This document shows positions 31,127-39,947 of a stretch of 64,000 bases of DNA, piece by piece. The first letter of the stretch is position 1. Each line of letters begins with the position of its first letter. The notes beneath the pieces were generated by a model. It did no database searches. It saw nothing but the letters and a program-made list of their open reading frames with translations, and was not told the DNA's origin. The position numbers were made by a program, and so were the translations under genes. This DNA comes from Caballeronia sordidicola. GTDB lineage: Bacteria; Pseudomonadota; Gammaproteobacteria; Burkholderiales; Burkholderiaceae. The DNA is taken from NCBI RefSeq assembly GCF_000729995.1, contig NZ_JNFG01000030.1, forward strand, positions 28,937 through 92,936, given 5' to 3'.

Positions 31127-32059
31127 ATGGACCGCATGACCGCGATGGAAACGTTCGTAACCGTGGTGGACGCGGGTTCATTTTCTGCCGCCGCTCGCCG
31201 GCTAAAGTTAGGCCAGCCGGCGGTCTCGAAGTCGATTGCGCAACTGGAAGAACATCTCGGCGCGCGACTTCTGCTTCGCTCGACTAGAGGCCTGGCGCCC
31301 ACCGATGCAGGCCAGCGATTCTACGAGCACGCCCGCCGTGCAATCGATGAGGCTGATCAGGCCGAACAGGCGGCACGCGAATCGTCGGACGGGCTTTCGG
31401 GCCGCTTGCGCATTGGTGCTGCGGTCACGTTCGCGCGGCTGCACGTTTTGCCAGCCCTTAAGTCCTTTCTCGACCAGCATCCGAAACTGAGTGTCGATAT
31501 CATCCTCGACGACCGCTCTATCGATCTGCTCGAACAGGGCGTCGACGTGGCGCTGCGCATGGGTACGCTCGACGACTCGACGATGACCGCGCGACGCATC
31601 CTGCGGGGACGGCGACTGGTGGTCGGAACGCCGAGCTATTTCGCGGACGCCGGCATTCCGAAGACACCGGCAGACCTGAGTCGGCACCAGGCGATCGTCT
31701 ACTCGCTGCGAGGTGGTGGCGAGTCGTGGTCGTTCAGTCGCGACGATGGCACCGAGGTCTCGGTGGCCGTGTCGGGCCGGGTAAGCGTGAGCGCCGCCGA
31801 GGGCATGCGCACGGCGGTGCTTACGCACATGGGCTTGGCCGTCGCATCGGAATGGATGTTCTCCCCCGAACTCGCCGACGGCACTGTGCGAGCTGTTCTC
31901 ACCGAATGGACGCTGCCGCCCATCGATGTCTGGGCAGTCTTCCCGTCCGGCCGCATGGCGACGACGAAAGCGCGTGCCTTCGTCGCTTTCGTCGAACACC
32001 TGTTCGATGGGCACGGTGGCAGGTCGGAAGCCGACCCGACATCCACTTCTATCGATTGA
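31127..32059 (+). CDS. LysR-family transcriptional regulator
   Basis: 310 residues. HTH at the N-terminus (MTAMETFVTVVDAGSFSAAARRLKLGQPAVSKSIAQLE), effector domain from about residue 90, in the CrgA-like subgroup by its start sequence. It converges with the peroxiredoxin-like gene (39 bases between stops) and is near a divergent prx/SDR promoter containing two palindromes. Those genes are plausible targets. Confidence 0.92.
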   Translation: MDRMTAMETFVTVVDAGSFSAAARRLKLGQPAVSKSIAQLEEHLGARLLLRSTRGLAPTDAGQRFYEHARRAIDEADQAEQAARESSDGLSGRLRIGAAVTFARLHVLPALKSFLDQHPKLSVDIILDDRSIDLLEQGVDVALRMGTLDDSTMTARRILRGRRLVVGTPSYFADAGIPKTPADLSRHQAIVYSLRGGGESWSFSRDDGTEVSVAVSGRVSVSAAEGMRTAVLTHMGLAVASEWMFSPELADGTVRAVLTEWTLPPIDVWAVFPSGRMATTKARAFVAFVEHLFDGHGGRSEADPTSTSID

Positions 32060-32097
32060 CGTGCCGGCCGCCGAAGACAGCAAGGCGCGTTATCCGC

Positions 32098-32769
32098 TTA
32101 CCCCTTAGCGGTGGCCTTCTCGAGCACGGCGAACATGTCGCTCGGATCAGGACGGCGCGTGTAGTCCGGATTGACCTCGGAGTACAGCACGATACCGTCG
32201 TGGCCAATGACGTAGCGCGCCGGCATGGGCAGGGTCCAGCTGGGGTCGTCGTTGAACGCCGGGAGGTCGTTTCTCATGCGCCTGTACAAATCGACGAGAT
32301 AGCCAGGCAGCGAGAAGCGCACGCCGAACGCTGCGCTGGTCTCGCCGTTCACGTCGCTCAGCACCGGGAAGCTCAACCTGTTCTCGCGCACCGACTTGCG
32401 GCTATTGACCGGCGTCTGCGGCGAGATAGCGACCACGTTCGCGCCATACGCGTGAATCTGCGACAGCACCTCGTTGATCGCCTGAAGTTCAATGTTGCAG
32501 TACGGACACCATGCGCCACGATAGAAGGTCACGACGAGCGGTCCCCGCGCGAGCAGATCGGTCGACGAGACGTCGTTGTCGTTCTGGTCCTTCAGCTTGA
32601 ACACCCGTGCGCGGTCGCCAGCTTTGACGGCGCGGGCCGCCTGGCCGCTCGCGATCAGTTCAGCAGTCGCACGCTCCATGATCGGGTGGATTTCCGCCTG
32701 TGCTTGATAGGGCGGTTTGCCGGCCTTGAAGTCGGCTTTGAAAGCGTCGAGCTTGTCTTGCAGTGCCAT
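32098..32769 (-). CDS. peroxiredoxin-like AhpC/TSA-family protein
   Basis: 223 residues from the ATG at 32769 (MALQDKLDAFKADF); the open frame continues upstream but without protein character. A thioredoxin fold with the motif FYRGAWCPYCNIEL: C88 corresponds to the peroxidatic cysteine and C91 makes a CxxC pair. Members of this peroxiredoxin-like group are presumed to reduce peroxides or disulfides in the cytoplasm. Divergent from the SDR gene at 33184. Confidence 0.87.
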   Translation of the reverse strand: MALQDKLDAFKADFKAGKPPYQAQAEIHPIMERATAELIASGQAARAVKAGDRARVFKLKDQNDNDVSSTDLLARGPLVVTFYRGAWCPYCNIELQAINEVLSQIHAYGANVVAISPQTPVNSRKSVRENRLSFPVLSDVNGETSAAFGVRFSLPGYLVDLYRRMRNDLPAFNDDPSWTLPMPARYVIGHDGIVLYSEVNPDYTRRPDPSDMFAVLEKATAKG

Positions 32770-33012
32770 TACGAATCTCCTTGAGTGATTGAGGCCGATG
32801 GGCCATGAATGCGCATCGCGTATAGCAGCAGGGCGAACGTATCGGCCACGCATTGGCCGCGGACTGGCCGAGCGTTGTAGCTGCTCACGATAAGCCACAG
32901 GCTGAAACTCCCAGACCATCAGCAGAAGGCATCCTTCGTCGATAACAGTTATTCCTTGCAGGCATGTTCCGCTTGGGCGCATTTGTGCCTTCGTAAAGCG
33001 ATGACTGCGCGA

Positions 33013-33029
33013 GGAATAGGACCTATTCC
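33013..33029. promoter_or_regulatory. 17-bp palindrome between prx-like and SDR genes
   Basis: GGAATAGG-A-CCTATTCC, perfect 8-bp arms around one base. It lies 244 bases upstream of the prx-like start and 155 upstream of the SDR start. Symmetry of this quality in a divergent promoter suggests a dimeric regulator site. Confidence 0.5.
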
Positions 33030-33078
33030 CGGCCGGTTACTACCCAGCATCCCGACACGAGCGGACGATACGCATCAA

Positions 33079-33098
33079 CCAATGCATGAACGCATTGG
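33079..33098. promoter_or_regulatory. inverted repeat between prx-like and SDR genes
   Basis: CCAATGC, six bases, GCATTGG: perfect 7-bp arms, 86 bases before the SDR start. Second symmetric element in the same 414-base divergent region. The rest of this region (32770-33183) shows no gene. Confidence 0.45.
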
Positions 33099-33183
33099 CG
33101 CACATGCAGCAGTCGGCTTGTCCCTGCACTTGAGCATGTGAGCAGACCATTCAATTTTCACTAATCTCACTATCGAGGTAATC

Positions 33184-33951
33184 ATGACTCAGGCTCTGAA
33201 AGGCAAACTTGCACTCGTGACCGGCTCTTCTCGTGGAATCGGCGCGGCCATCGCAGCCCGCCTCGCGCGAGACGGCGCATCCGTGATCGTCCACTACGCG
33301 TCGAGTCCGGCGCGCGCGGAGGCAGTGGTCAAAGCGATCCGCGATGCAGGCGGCGAGGCCGAAGCAGTTGGCGCCAATCTGGCGAACCCCGAGGGTGTAA
33401 CGGCGCTGGTCGATTCGTTGAACGGCGTCTTCGGCGGCAAGTTCGATGGCCGCCTCGACATCCTCGTCAACAACGCGGGCACAGTCGAATACGGACCGTT
33501 CCTCGAGTCGTCGGAGGCGTCGTACGACACGCACTTCAACCTGAATGTGAGGGCGCCGATCGCCTTGGCGAAGGACGCGGCCAAGCGCATGATCAAGACG
33601 GGGTGGGGACGCATCATCAATGTCGGCTCCGCTTTCGGCGAAGCGGCGCCGCTGCCTGGCGTAACGCTTTACATCGCGTCGAAATTCGCCATTCGGGGCT
33701 TCACACGCGGTCTTTCGCGCGAACTAGGGAAGTATGGCGTGACCGTCAACGCGGTTCAGCCCGGCCCGATCGACACGGAACTGGCTCCCCAGCCCGGGAC
33801 GGAAGAGCACGCGACGATGACCAAGCTCGCCAGTGTGGGCCGCTTCGGTAAGCCCGAAGAGATCGCGGCGGCGGTAGCGTACCTGGCGAGCCCGGAAGCC
33901 GGCTACACCACCGGTGAAAGCCTGACGGTCGATGGTGGGTGGATTGCCTGA
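33184..33951 (+). CDS. SDR-family oxidoreductase
   Basis: 255 residues, ATG preceded by GAGG. Cofactor motif VTGSSRGIG (about 14-22), NNAG near residue 98, catalytic Ser in NVGSAFG, Tyr-x3-Lys in YIASKFA, and NAVQPGPIDTEL. The N-terminal Arg pattern (HYASSPARAE) suggests NADPH preference. Substrate unknown. It is divergent from the peroxiredoxin-like gene, and the two are probably co-regulated. Confidence 0.9.
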   Translation: MTQALKGKLALVTGSSRGIGAAIAARLARDGASVIVHYASSPARAEAVVKAIRDAGGEAEAVGANLANPEGVTALVDSLNGVFGGKFDGRLDILVNNAGTVEYGPFLESSEASYDTHFNLNVRAPIALAKDAAKRMIKTGWGRIINVGSAFGEAAPLPGVTLYIASKFAIRGFTRGLSRELGKYGVTVNAVQPGPIDTELAPQPGTEEHATMTKLASVGRFGKPEEIAAAVAYLASPEAGYTTGESLTVDGGWIA

Positions 33952-34016
33952 GGAAGGGTGAAGCGGGTTTCACCGGCGCGCTGCCAGACGCTGATCGATC
34001 AGCCGAACGCTGACGA

Positions 34017-34178
34017 TCAGGCCGGTTGCATGCCGTGCGCCCGCTTGGCGGAGTCGGCGCCGGGCGAAGCGAGAAACGTAAGCAGCGTACGCGCGGCCAG
34101 CACGGCGTCGCTCACCGCGGCTTCCGTGCCGATGTCGGGGCGGGGCGCACCGGCCCTCAACGCCGCAATCTCTTCAGG
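34017..34178 (-). pseudogene. relic of a ModA-like substrate-binding protein, C-terminal pieces
   Basis: In the same frame as, and directly after, the diguanylate cyclase stop codon, the minus strand reads EEIAALRAGAPRPDIGT, then AVLAARTLLTFLASPGADSAKRAHGMQPA and a stop. The first part resembles the middle of ModA-type proteins and the second their extreme C-terminus (pattern ..FLASPEA...L...GM.P). The region between is missing, so this looks like an internally deleted leftover. It has no start codon. Confidence 0.45.
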
Positions 34179-35783
34179 CTAGGGGCTGGAAGGCAGCATC
34201 GCTTCTGCCCCATCGGAGCAATGAGTGGACGGGGCGCGTTCCTTTCCCGCCAGGACGCCCCGTTTCGGAGAGTCGGCGTCGCCCGTCGAACCAACGTTCC
34301 GGATGGCGACCTCGTCATAGGTGCGCCACGTAGTAGTAGCGCTGGCTCGGCCGTGTTCCTTGGCTTCGTACATGGCTTCATCCGCTTTCCTGACCAGGTC
34401 ATCGGCGCTGTCGCCTTGCTCGAGCACCGCCACTCCAAGGCTGGCGCGCATCATGTACGGGTTATTGCGTACCGTGATTGCCATGGCGAGTGCCTGTGCT
34501 ATTTCCTTCGCGGTCTGGGTGGCGATTTCGCATGCGTTCGTTGCCCCGACGATCACCAGAAATTCGTCACCGCCCAAGCGGCCGACTGCACCGCGATTAC
34601 CCACGACGACCCGGACCCGGTCTGCAAGGATCACGAGAGCCTCGTCGCCCGCCTGATGTCCATGTGTGTCGTTCAGTTGCTTGAAATCGTCCAGATCGAC
34701 GAAGATCGCCGCCACTCTGCCGCTCGCATCGGGTGACGAGACGGCCCGATGCAGCAGGTCTTTAATACGTCCCCGGTTAAACAAACCCGTGAGCCTGTCA
34801 GTTTCCGACAGGCGCCGCAGTTCCTCTTTACCTTTCAGCAGCTTGGCGACCAGCGCCATTATCCACAATGAAAAACCGATAAGAATGACCGAGATGACGA
34901 GGGCCATCACCACGTAAACACGGCGCATTTTGAAATAGTCATCGAGCGCTTCGGCGACCGAGAGCCCGGCCACGACCATCAGGTCATAACGGTCGATTGC
35001 GCTGCTAGTGACAATTCGTTCAATATGGTCGACCGGGTCCACCACGGTGCCGTCGTGCGTGAGTAGAACAGTTTTGTACCCGTCGGGCAGCGGACCGCCG
35101 GTGGTGCTGGGCGACTCGCCCGCCCGGCGAGACAACGTAAAACCATGACGGGAAACGACAGCGATCAGGCCATGCTTGCCAAGCGCGGCGCTGTTGTAGA
35201 AGCCGTCGGTGAGGTAGGCCGGGTCCTCCGAGACAACAACCACGCCGCCGAACGACCCGTCGGGCCGGTTGATGCGCCGCGTCGCCTGAACTGACCATTG
35301 CTTCGATACTCGCCCGATCACCGGCTTGCTGATGAATAGTCCCGCTCCGGGATCCAACCGATGCACAAGGAAGTGTGCGCGATCGCTAAGATCGACCACG
35401 CCGGAAAACTTGAGGGTCGAGGCCAGGACATGGCCATCCGCGCCGACAACCGTCACCTGCAGCGCGGTGTCGGCACTGATCAGCCCGCGCGCTTCGTACT
35501 GTGCGAGGTCAAACGTTTGTGGTGAGCTTTCATAGCCGTACTTGATCAGGAGCGCGATTTCGTCGACATCGTGAACAGTCTTCAGGGTGTGGTTCTGAAG
35601 CGAGCGCACCAGAGTCTGGGCCTCATCCTCCGTTTCGCGCAGCACCGCAACCTTCTCGATATGCAGTCTCACGGAGATCGTGATCCACAGCACGCAAAGG
35701 ACAACGAGGGTCAGCAGGGGTATGAATATCAGTGCGCGGGGCAGTGACATGCCCCTCTCAAGACCCGGCAGAGTCGGCTCCAT
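34179..35783 (-). CDS. membrane diguanylate cyclase with extracytoplasmic Cache domain
   Basis: Makes cyclic di-GMP. 534 residues. Transmembrane helix near 16-38 (RALIFIPLLTLVVLCVLWI), a periplasmic dCache-type sensor to about residue 280, a second helix (YVVMALVISVILIGFSLWIMAL, about 288-310), then a GGDEF domain. The GGDEF has intact RLGGDEF active-site residues and the DLDDFKQLNDTHGHQAGD substrate region. No clear RxxD inhibition site precedes the motif. It probably reports an external small molecule to c-di-GMP. Monocistronic. Confidence 0.92.
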   Translation of the reverse strand: MEPTLPGLERGMSLPRALIFIPLLTLVVLCVLWITISVRLHIEKVAVLRETEDEAQTLVRSLQNHTLKTVHDVDEIALLIKYGYESSPQTFDLAQYEARGLISADTALQVTVVGADGHVLASTLKFSGVVDLSDRAHFLVHRLDPGAGLFISKPVIGRVSKQWSVQATRRINRPDGSFGGVVVVSEDPAYLTDGFYNSAALGKHGLIAVVSRHGFTLSRRAGESPSTTGGPLPDGYKTVLLTHDGTVVDPVDHIERIVTSSAIDRYDLMVVAGLSVAEALDDYFKMRRVYVVMALVISVILIGFSLWIMALVAKLLKGKEELRRLSETDRLTGLFNRGRIKDLLHRAVSSPDASGRVAAIFVDLDDFKQLNDTHGHQAGDEALVILADRVRVVVGNRGAVGRLGGDEFLVIVGATNACEIATQTAKEIAQALAMAITVRNNPYMMRASLGVAVLEQGDSADDLVRKADEAMYEAKEHGRASATTTWRTYDEVAIRNVGSTGDADSPKRGVLAGKERAPSTHCSDGAEAMLPSSP

Positions 35784-36203
35784 AATTCCCTCAAAAACCT
35801 TTTTTTCTATTTTCGAATTCTGTCCCAGACAGGCTAAACATCATGCCCTGAACAGAGGTCGATTTGTTCGCCTCCTCAACAAATCGTCACGGGCGGGCGT
35901 ATTTGAGTAAACGCTTCATCGGCGTGGATAGAAGTTGGGCCCGTGGAGGCGAAACCGGCGAGCTTTCGATAGGCCTCTTTCGACAGAGGCGATGATGGAT
36001 TCGCAATGGACCGCCCACTTGCCGCGCGTCGGTGCTCGCGACATTGAACGTGAACACTCATGCCGTAGGCCTGCGCGCTCTTCACTGAATAGCCTAAGCA
36101 GTGCCAACAGAATCACAGCACCTTTCAGTGTCTTGACGAGCGACACAACAAAAGCGAGCAGGGCTCACCTTTGTTGTCTTTACTCAAACCAACCTGCGAA
36201 AAC
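35784..36203. other. intergenic region between phasin and diguanylate cyclase genes
   Basis: 420 bases without a supported gene. It contains a hairpin at 35973-35990 (GCCTCT, six bases, AGAGGC) and should hold the diguanylate cyclase promoter near 35790-35830, where the sequence is AT-rich. A minus-strand frame at 35916-36146 starts with a hydrophobic stretch but has no ribosome site. Confidence 0.5.
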
Positions 36204-36776
36204 TTATTTCTTCTCGGTCGACGCGGTCGTTCCAGCGACGGCATTTTTCGCTAATGCGGTCGAGGCGGAGGACGCAGCCTGAACATTGCTTTCCGCGATT
36301 TCCACTACTTGTTTGGCGGCCTTTTTGGCAGCGTCGTACGCGGAGTTTGCCGTCTCGCTGGCGGTCCCGATGGCGGACTTCCATGCGGACACGAGAGCCT
36401 CGCTTCCTGCCGGCGCGTTCTTAGTGAGACTGTCAACGAACGCCTGCACGTCGTGCTGCGACTGCTTGAAATGCCCTTCACTGGCCGCGGTGAATTCGCT
36501 TTGCGTACCGGTGACGATTTCTGAGACGTGGCGCCAGTATGACTGCAGTTTTTCTGCCGTAGGTGGTGTCTGCAGCGCGAAGAAGCCCTGCGGGTCCTTG
36601 GCCGACAAAGCCTTACCGACGGTTTCCTGATTTTCGGCGAGCGTCGACTTGACCACTTGCACATTCAACTCCACTAGCTTTTCGAATCCTTCGAAAGCTT
36701 TGAATGTGAGACCAAACAACGTGTTGTAGGCGGCTTTCTGCGTGGCAAACAGTTGTTCCGGGATAAAACTGCTCAT
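36204..36776 (-). CDS. phaP: phasin (PHA granule-associated protein)
   Basis: Coats polyhydroxyalkanoate granules and controls their size. 190 residues from the ATG at 36776, with CGGAG ten bases upstream; typical phasin length. Starts MSSFIPEQLFATQKAAYNTL and continues AFEGFEKLVELNVQVVKSTLAE, the hallmark amphipathic helices of the Phasin_2 family. The C-terminal third is Ala/Lys-rich (AYDAAKKAAKQVVEIAES). A strong sigma-70 promoter lies just upstream at 36839-36866. Confidence 0.93.
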   Translation of the reverse strand: MSSFIPEQLFATQKAAYNTLFGLTFKAFEGFEKLVELNVQVVKSTLAENQETVGKALSAKDPQGFFALQTPPTAEKLQSYWRHVSEIVTGTQSEFTAASEGHFKQSQHDVQAFVDSLTKNAPAGSEALVSAWKSAIGTASETANSAYDAAKKAAKQVVEIAESNVQAASSASTALAKNAVAGTTASTEKK

Positions 36777-36838
36777 TAGTAACTCCGTAGAGGTAAATGC
36801 GGTTAAAAATGATGTTGTTGCGGCGCAGCGAAAGTCCC

Positions 36839-36866
36839 ATTTTAAGGATAGACGGGCGAGTGTCAA
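36839..36866 (-). promoter_or_regulatory. sigma-70 promoter of the phasin gene
   Basis: On the minus strand: TTGACA (36866-36861), 16-base spacer, TAAAAT (36844-36839). This is consensus -35 and a 5/6 -10. It fits high expression of phasins. Just downstream, around the expected start point, the minus strand reads CGCTGCGCCGCAACA, an imperfect inverted repeat that a PhaR-type repressor might use; that is a guess. Confidence 0.75.
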
Positions 36867-37121
36867 TCATTTGTTTCCCTCGTTGACTGATATACCCGTG
36901 GATAAGCAGAAGTAGGAAGATACAAATAAGTAACAACTGCCTTTCCATAAATAAAATCACTAATTTATTTAGTCATCTCATTGTGCGGTCATATCGGGAA
37001 ATTGAGCACGGCTGTGCGATTATGCTTGCACGGGTCAGAGTATCCGCAAGGGGCTTCTGCAGAACGGCCGTAGAGGATTAACCCACTCAGCAACGAGTAG
37101 GGCCCGTGAATAGTTTCTTGC

Positions 37122-37150
37122 TTGACACAGGCCTCCGGTCCATTGATTAT
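37122..37150 (+). promoter_or_regulatory. putative sigma-70 promoter upstream of small HTH gene
   Basis: TTGACA (37122-37127), 17-base spacer, GATTAT (37145-37150). Consensus -35 with a 4/6 -10. It lies 163 bases before the HTH gene start, leaving a long leader. The rest of 36867-37313 shows nothing else I recognise. Confidence 0.45.
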
Positions 37151-37313
37151 TCCCAATGGAAATCAGAAAGCAAGACGTCGCTAGGTGCACAACCACGATT
37201 AATCTGATTTAACAACGTGTCACGAGCAAGTCATCGTGAATACGTAGTATTAACTGACGCCGCAAAAAGTCGGCGCTGAATAGCATAAATACAGACTGAG
37301 AGATGCAGGCAAA

Positions 37314-37601
37314 ATGGGACGACATACTTATCCAATCGGGCACCTCGAACGCAGTCACGAGGACAACGCCCTCCGGCGCGCTATCGGAGCACGCCTCGAC
37401 CGGGCTCTCCACAGGGCCGGCATGAGTTCCGCGAAGGCCGCGAAGCGACTCAGCGTCAGCGAGAACGACGTGCAGTATTGGCGACACGGAATTACGGTTC
37501 CGCCTTTGCACGCTTTTACGCGTATGGCGGCCATCCTTGACGTCGACGTTCATTGGCTCTGCACGGGCCAAACTCAGATTGCTCATGCTGCGGTTTTGTG
37601 A
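37314..37601 (+). CDS. small helix-turn-helix (XRE-like) DNA-binding protein
   Basis: 95 residues, no other domain. Residues 20-80 form an XRE-type HTH: RRAIGARLDRALHRAGMSSAKAAKRL, then SVSENDVQYWRHGITVPPLHAFTRMAAILDVDVHWLCTG. The last piece is typical of phage-repressor-like HTH proteins (WLLTG). It lies between phaP and phaB and could regulate PHA genes, but nothing in the sequence proves that. Confidence 0.75.
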   Translation: MGRHTYPIGHLERSHEDNALRRAIGARLDRALHRAGMSSAKAAKRLSVSENDVQYWRHGITVPPLHAFTRMAAILDVDVHWLCTGQTQIAHAAVL

Positions 37602-37925
37602 AAGCAGAAAAGCAGAGCCGGGCGGTCGAAAAGGCGCAACACGGTCCATGTGACCTTCGAATATTTCCTGAACACGCTCATAGAACAATTGGACAGGAGC
37701 GGCTGGCCGAACACCATTTTTATTTATCAGACGTTTCACGGAGCGATGTGAGTCCGACGCGGTTGAAGCTTATCGCGCAGCACAGCCATTGCTTGTCGGC
37801 CCGACTGTAAAAGCGCAAAGCCACTGGCGCAATCCCCGCAGCGTCGAAATTGCGGCTCGACACGGGTCGCCGCTCAACGCAGATAGTGAAGTTCCATTGA
37901 CCGTAGTAAGGAGACAGAGGAAGAG
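37602..37925. other. intergenic region upstream of phaB
   Basis: 324 bases between the HTH gene and phaB. The only clear element is the phaB ribosome site (AAGGAG near 37908, with GAGGAAGAG closer to the ATG). No gene, hairpin or promoter could be supported. Confidence 0.5.
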
Positions 37926-38666
37926 ATGTCCAAACGAATTGCGTATGTAACAGGTGGTATGGGTGGCATTGGAACGTCGATATGCCAGCGCCTTCATACC
38001 GATGGGCTGACAGTAGTGGCGGGCTGCGGACCTAATTCACCCCGTCGTGAAAAATGGCTTGCCGAACAGGCGGCGCTTGGTTTCTCCTTCGTGGCTTCCG
38101 AGGGCAACGTCGGTGATTGGGAATCGACTGCCGCAGCGTTTGATAAGGTCAGGAAAGAGGTTGGAGAGATTGACGTGCTGGTGAATAACGCGGGTATCAC
38201 GCGCGACGGCGTGTTTCGCAAGATGTCGAAGGAAAACTGGAACGACGTTATAGATACCAACCTCACGAGCCTTTTCAACGTAACCAAGCAGGTGATTGAA
38301 GCAATGGTCGCCAAAGGCTGGGGGCGAATAATCAACATCTCGTCGGTGAATGGACAGAAGGGCCAGTTCGGGCAGACCAATTACTCGACTGCCAAGGCCG
38401 GTATTCATGGTTTCACCATGTCACTCGCCCAGGAAGTGGCGACCAAGGGCATCACCGTGAATACCGTCTCGCCGGGCTACATCGGTACCGATATGGTTCG
38501 CGCTGTCAAACCCGAGGTGTTGGATACCATCGTCGCGAGTATCCCGGTGCGGCGTCTGGGGGAACCCTCTGAAATTGCGTCGATTGTCTCGTGGATTGCC
38601 GGTGACGACGCCGGCTTCGCAACGGGCGCCGACTTCTCTCTTAACGGCGGCCTGCACATGGGATAA
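37926..38666 (+). CDS. phaB: acetoacetyl-CoA reductase
   Basis: Reduces acetoacetyl-CoA to (R)-3-hydroxybutyryl-CoA with NADPH for PHA synthesis. 246 residues, as in Cupriavidus PhaB. SDR motifs: VTGGMGGIG (about 7-15), NNAGITRD near 90, catalytic Ser in INISSVNGQKGQFGQTNYSTAKAG with Tyr and Lys. The substrate-region sequences CGPNSPRR and QKGQFGQ are characteristic of PhaB. No phaC or phaA lies in the window, so this is a separate copy, possibly one of several. Confidence 0.94.
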   Translation: MSKRIAYVTGGMGGIGTSICQRLHTDGLTVVAGCGPNSPRREKWLAEQAALGFSFVASEGNVGDWESTAAAFDKVRKEVGEIDVLVNNAGITRDGVFRKMSKENWNDVIDTNLTSLFNVTKQVIEAMVAKGWGRIINISSVNGQKGQFGQTNYSTAKAGIHGFTMSLAQEVATKGITVNTVSPGYIGTDMVRAVKPEVLDTIVASIPVRRLGEPSEIASIVSWIAGDDAGFATGADFSLNGGLHMG

Positions 38667-38755
38667 CGCGGCCGCCTTCGCGGGCGGACTCTGGGCTGTA
38701 CCGCGCGGGCATGGCGACGACAATCTCACAAGACCAAAATCCAGGGGTATTCGGC

Positions 38756-39046
38756 ATGCATCGGACCTACAACTACAAAGACTTCACCATCGAGGTGGAG
38801 ACTGAGGCGGTGGCCGGAATCGCTGGCGAGCGGGTTGCTGCGACGCCACTGGGATACATCGCGGACGTCAACATAACGAAGAGCGGGAGCCCCGCGGCTA
38901 CCCGACGCCTCCACTTTGGCGAGGTTGCAGAGCGCCCGCTCGGCACCCCGGCTGAGGCCTTGATGCGCGGCTACGGCGCCGCCCAGGAGGTTATCGACCG
39001 GATGAGGAACGCTGTCGACCTACCGCCCGTGCCGAAGGAGGGGTGA
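38756..39046 (+). CDS. conserved-looking small hypothetical protein
   Basis: 96 residues from the ATG at 38756 (MHRTYNYKDFTIEVETE); an in-frame ATG at 38711 would add 15. Mixed alpha/beta composition, no signal or membrane segment. Reads like a compact cytoplasmic domain with an alternating beta start (YKDFTIEVETE) and a helical end (EVIDRMRNAVDLP). I do not recognise the family. It lies 90 bases after phaB and may be cotranscribed. Confidence 0.55.
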   Translation: MHRTYNYKDFTIEVETEAVAGIAGERVAATPLGYIADVNITKSGSPAATRRLHFGEVAERPLGTPAEALMRGYGAAQEVIDRMRNAVDLPPVPKEG

Positions 39047-39208
39047 GCACGACGTCCCTTTTCGCAGCGTTGGACATCGCCACCCGGATTCATGGACCCT
39101 CGGTCGACCAGATCCACCGAAGAGTTGGGCTCCGAGCGTGAGATAGCTAGCTGAGCGCGAAGCGCCCCCTGCGTGCGCCCCCTGCCAGTGGACAAGGGGG
39201 CGGTCCGC

Positions 39209-39367
39209 TCAGCCTTTGGGTTTGCCTTTCGTGCGCTGAGCCACTTGCGCAGCCTTTTGACCTTGCGTCTTCCCAAGGGACTTGCTTGGTGCTGCAACTT
39301 CCTTCTTCCTGCTCGGCATATCAGTTTCGGCCGTTTGACTCGGTGGGGCCTTTCTGGGTGATGGCAT
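39209..39367 (-). CDS. small Lys/Pro-rich basic protein, unknown
   Basis: 52 residues from the ATG at 39367, which has a perfect ribosome site (AAGGAGGTCAAA-ATG). About a quarter Lys/Arg (KAAQVAQRTKGKPKG at the end), with PSPRKAPPSQ at the start; low complexity and probably disordered, like small nucleic-acid-binding or histone-like tails. The same frame stays open 90 codons upstream to 39637 and that part (VFLIPDDVRPIFKSVSIRHI) has protein-like composition, so a longer 142-residue product cannot be excluded. Confidence 0.6.
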   Translation of the reverse strand: MPSPRKAPPSQTAETDMPSRKKEVAAPSKSLGKTQGQKAAQVAQRTKGKPKG

Positions 39368-39947
39368 TTTGACCTCCTTAATGTGTCGAATAGACACACT
39401 CTTAAAAATAGGCCGCACGTCGTCGGGAATCAAGAAGACTCGCTTCAGCGATGGCTGATATTCCTCTGCATCGACGCGATTTCTTCGTAAAACATACGTC
39501 AGGGCGAGCGTTGTCTTTCCCGAGCGCACCACAGCGCCATTGCCAAAATGCACCTCCGTCGTTTTGATGGCGCCAACGGCGGACATCGCGTGACGAACGG
39601 CTTCAGTTGTCGAGAACACGGATTGAACAAGGCACACGCTGAGGGTGAGAACCGCTTAGTGTCCGCTCGACTTCAGGCGCCACGTTGTTAGTCGGGATAT
39701 CGAAACGGCCGCACCATGCCGTGGCTGACAGAATTTGACCGTGAGGAAATTCTTAGCGCCTCCGTTTCACAAGGTCGGCTTGCCCTCGTCCAAAAGCGAT
39801 AGCGATAGCCGCTTGATGGCGGGCGATGAACCACGACGCAATGGGGGCGAAATTAAAGTTTTGCTAGAAACTACCGTTTACTAATGAAGTGCTGGAATCG
39901 CACGTTCAAGCATTGGCGAACGCGTGTTCGGCCAGGCTAAGGAGCGG
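39368..39947. other. intergenic region upstream of the MASE2 protein gene
   Basis: 580 bases. 39368-39637 carries the open frame extending from the small basic protein (see there). 39638-39947 shows no gene; an AT-rich patch near 39850-39885 (AAATTAAAGTTTTGCTAG) is where a promoter for the downstream gene could lie. Confidence 0.45.

Noticed and set aside
35916..36146. 76-codon minus-strand frame beginning with a hydrophobic stretch (VSLVKTLKGAVILLALLRLF)
   Set aside because: GTG start without ribosome site, rest of the frame has no protein character.
37209..37739. 176-codon frame opposite the small HTH gene
   Set aside because: The plus-strand frame has a recognisable HTH; this one has none.
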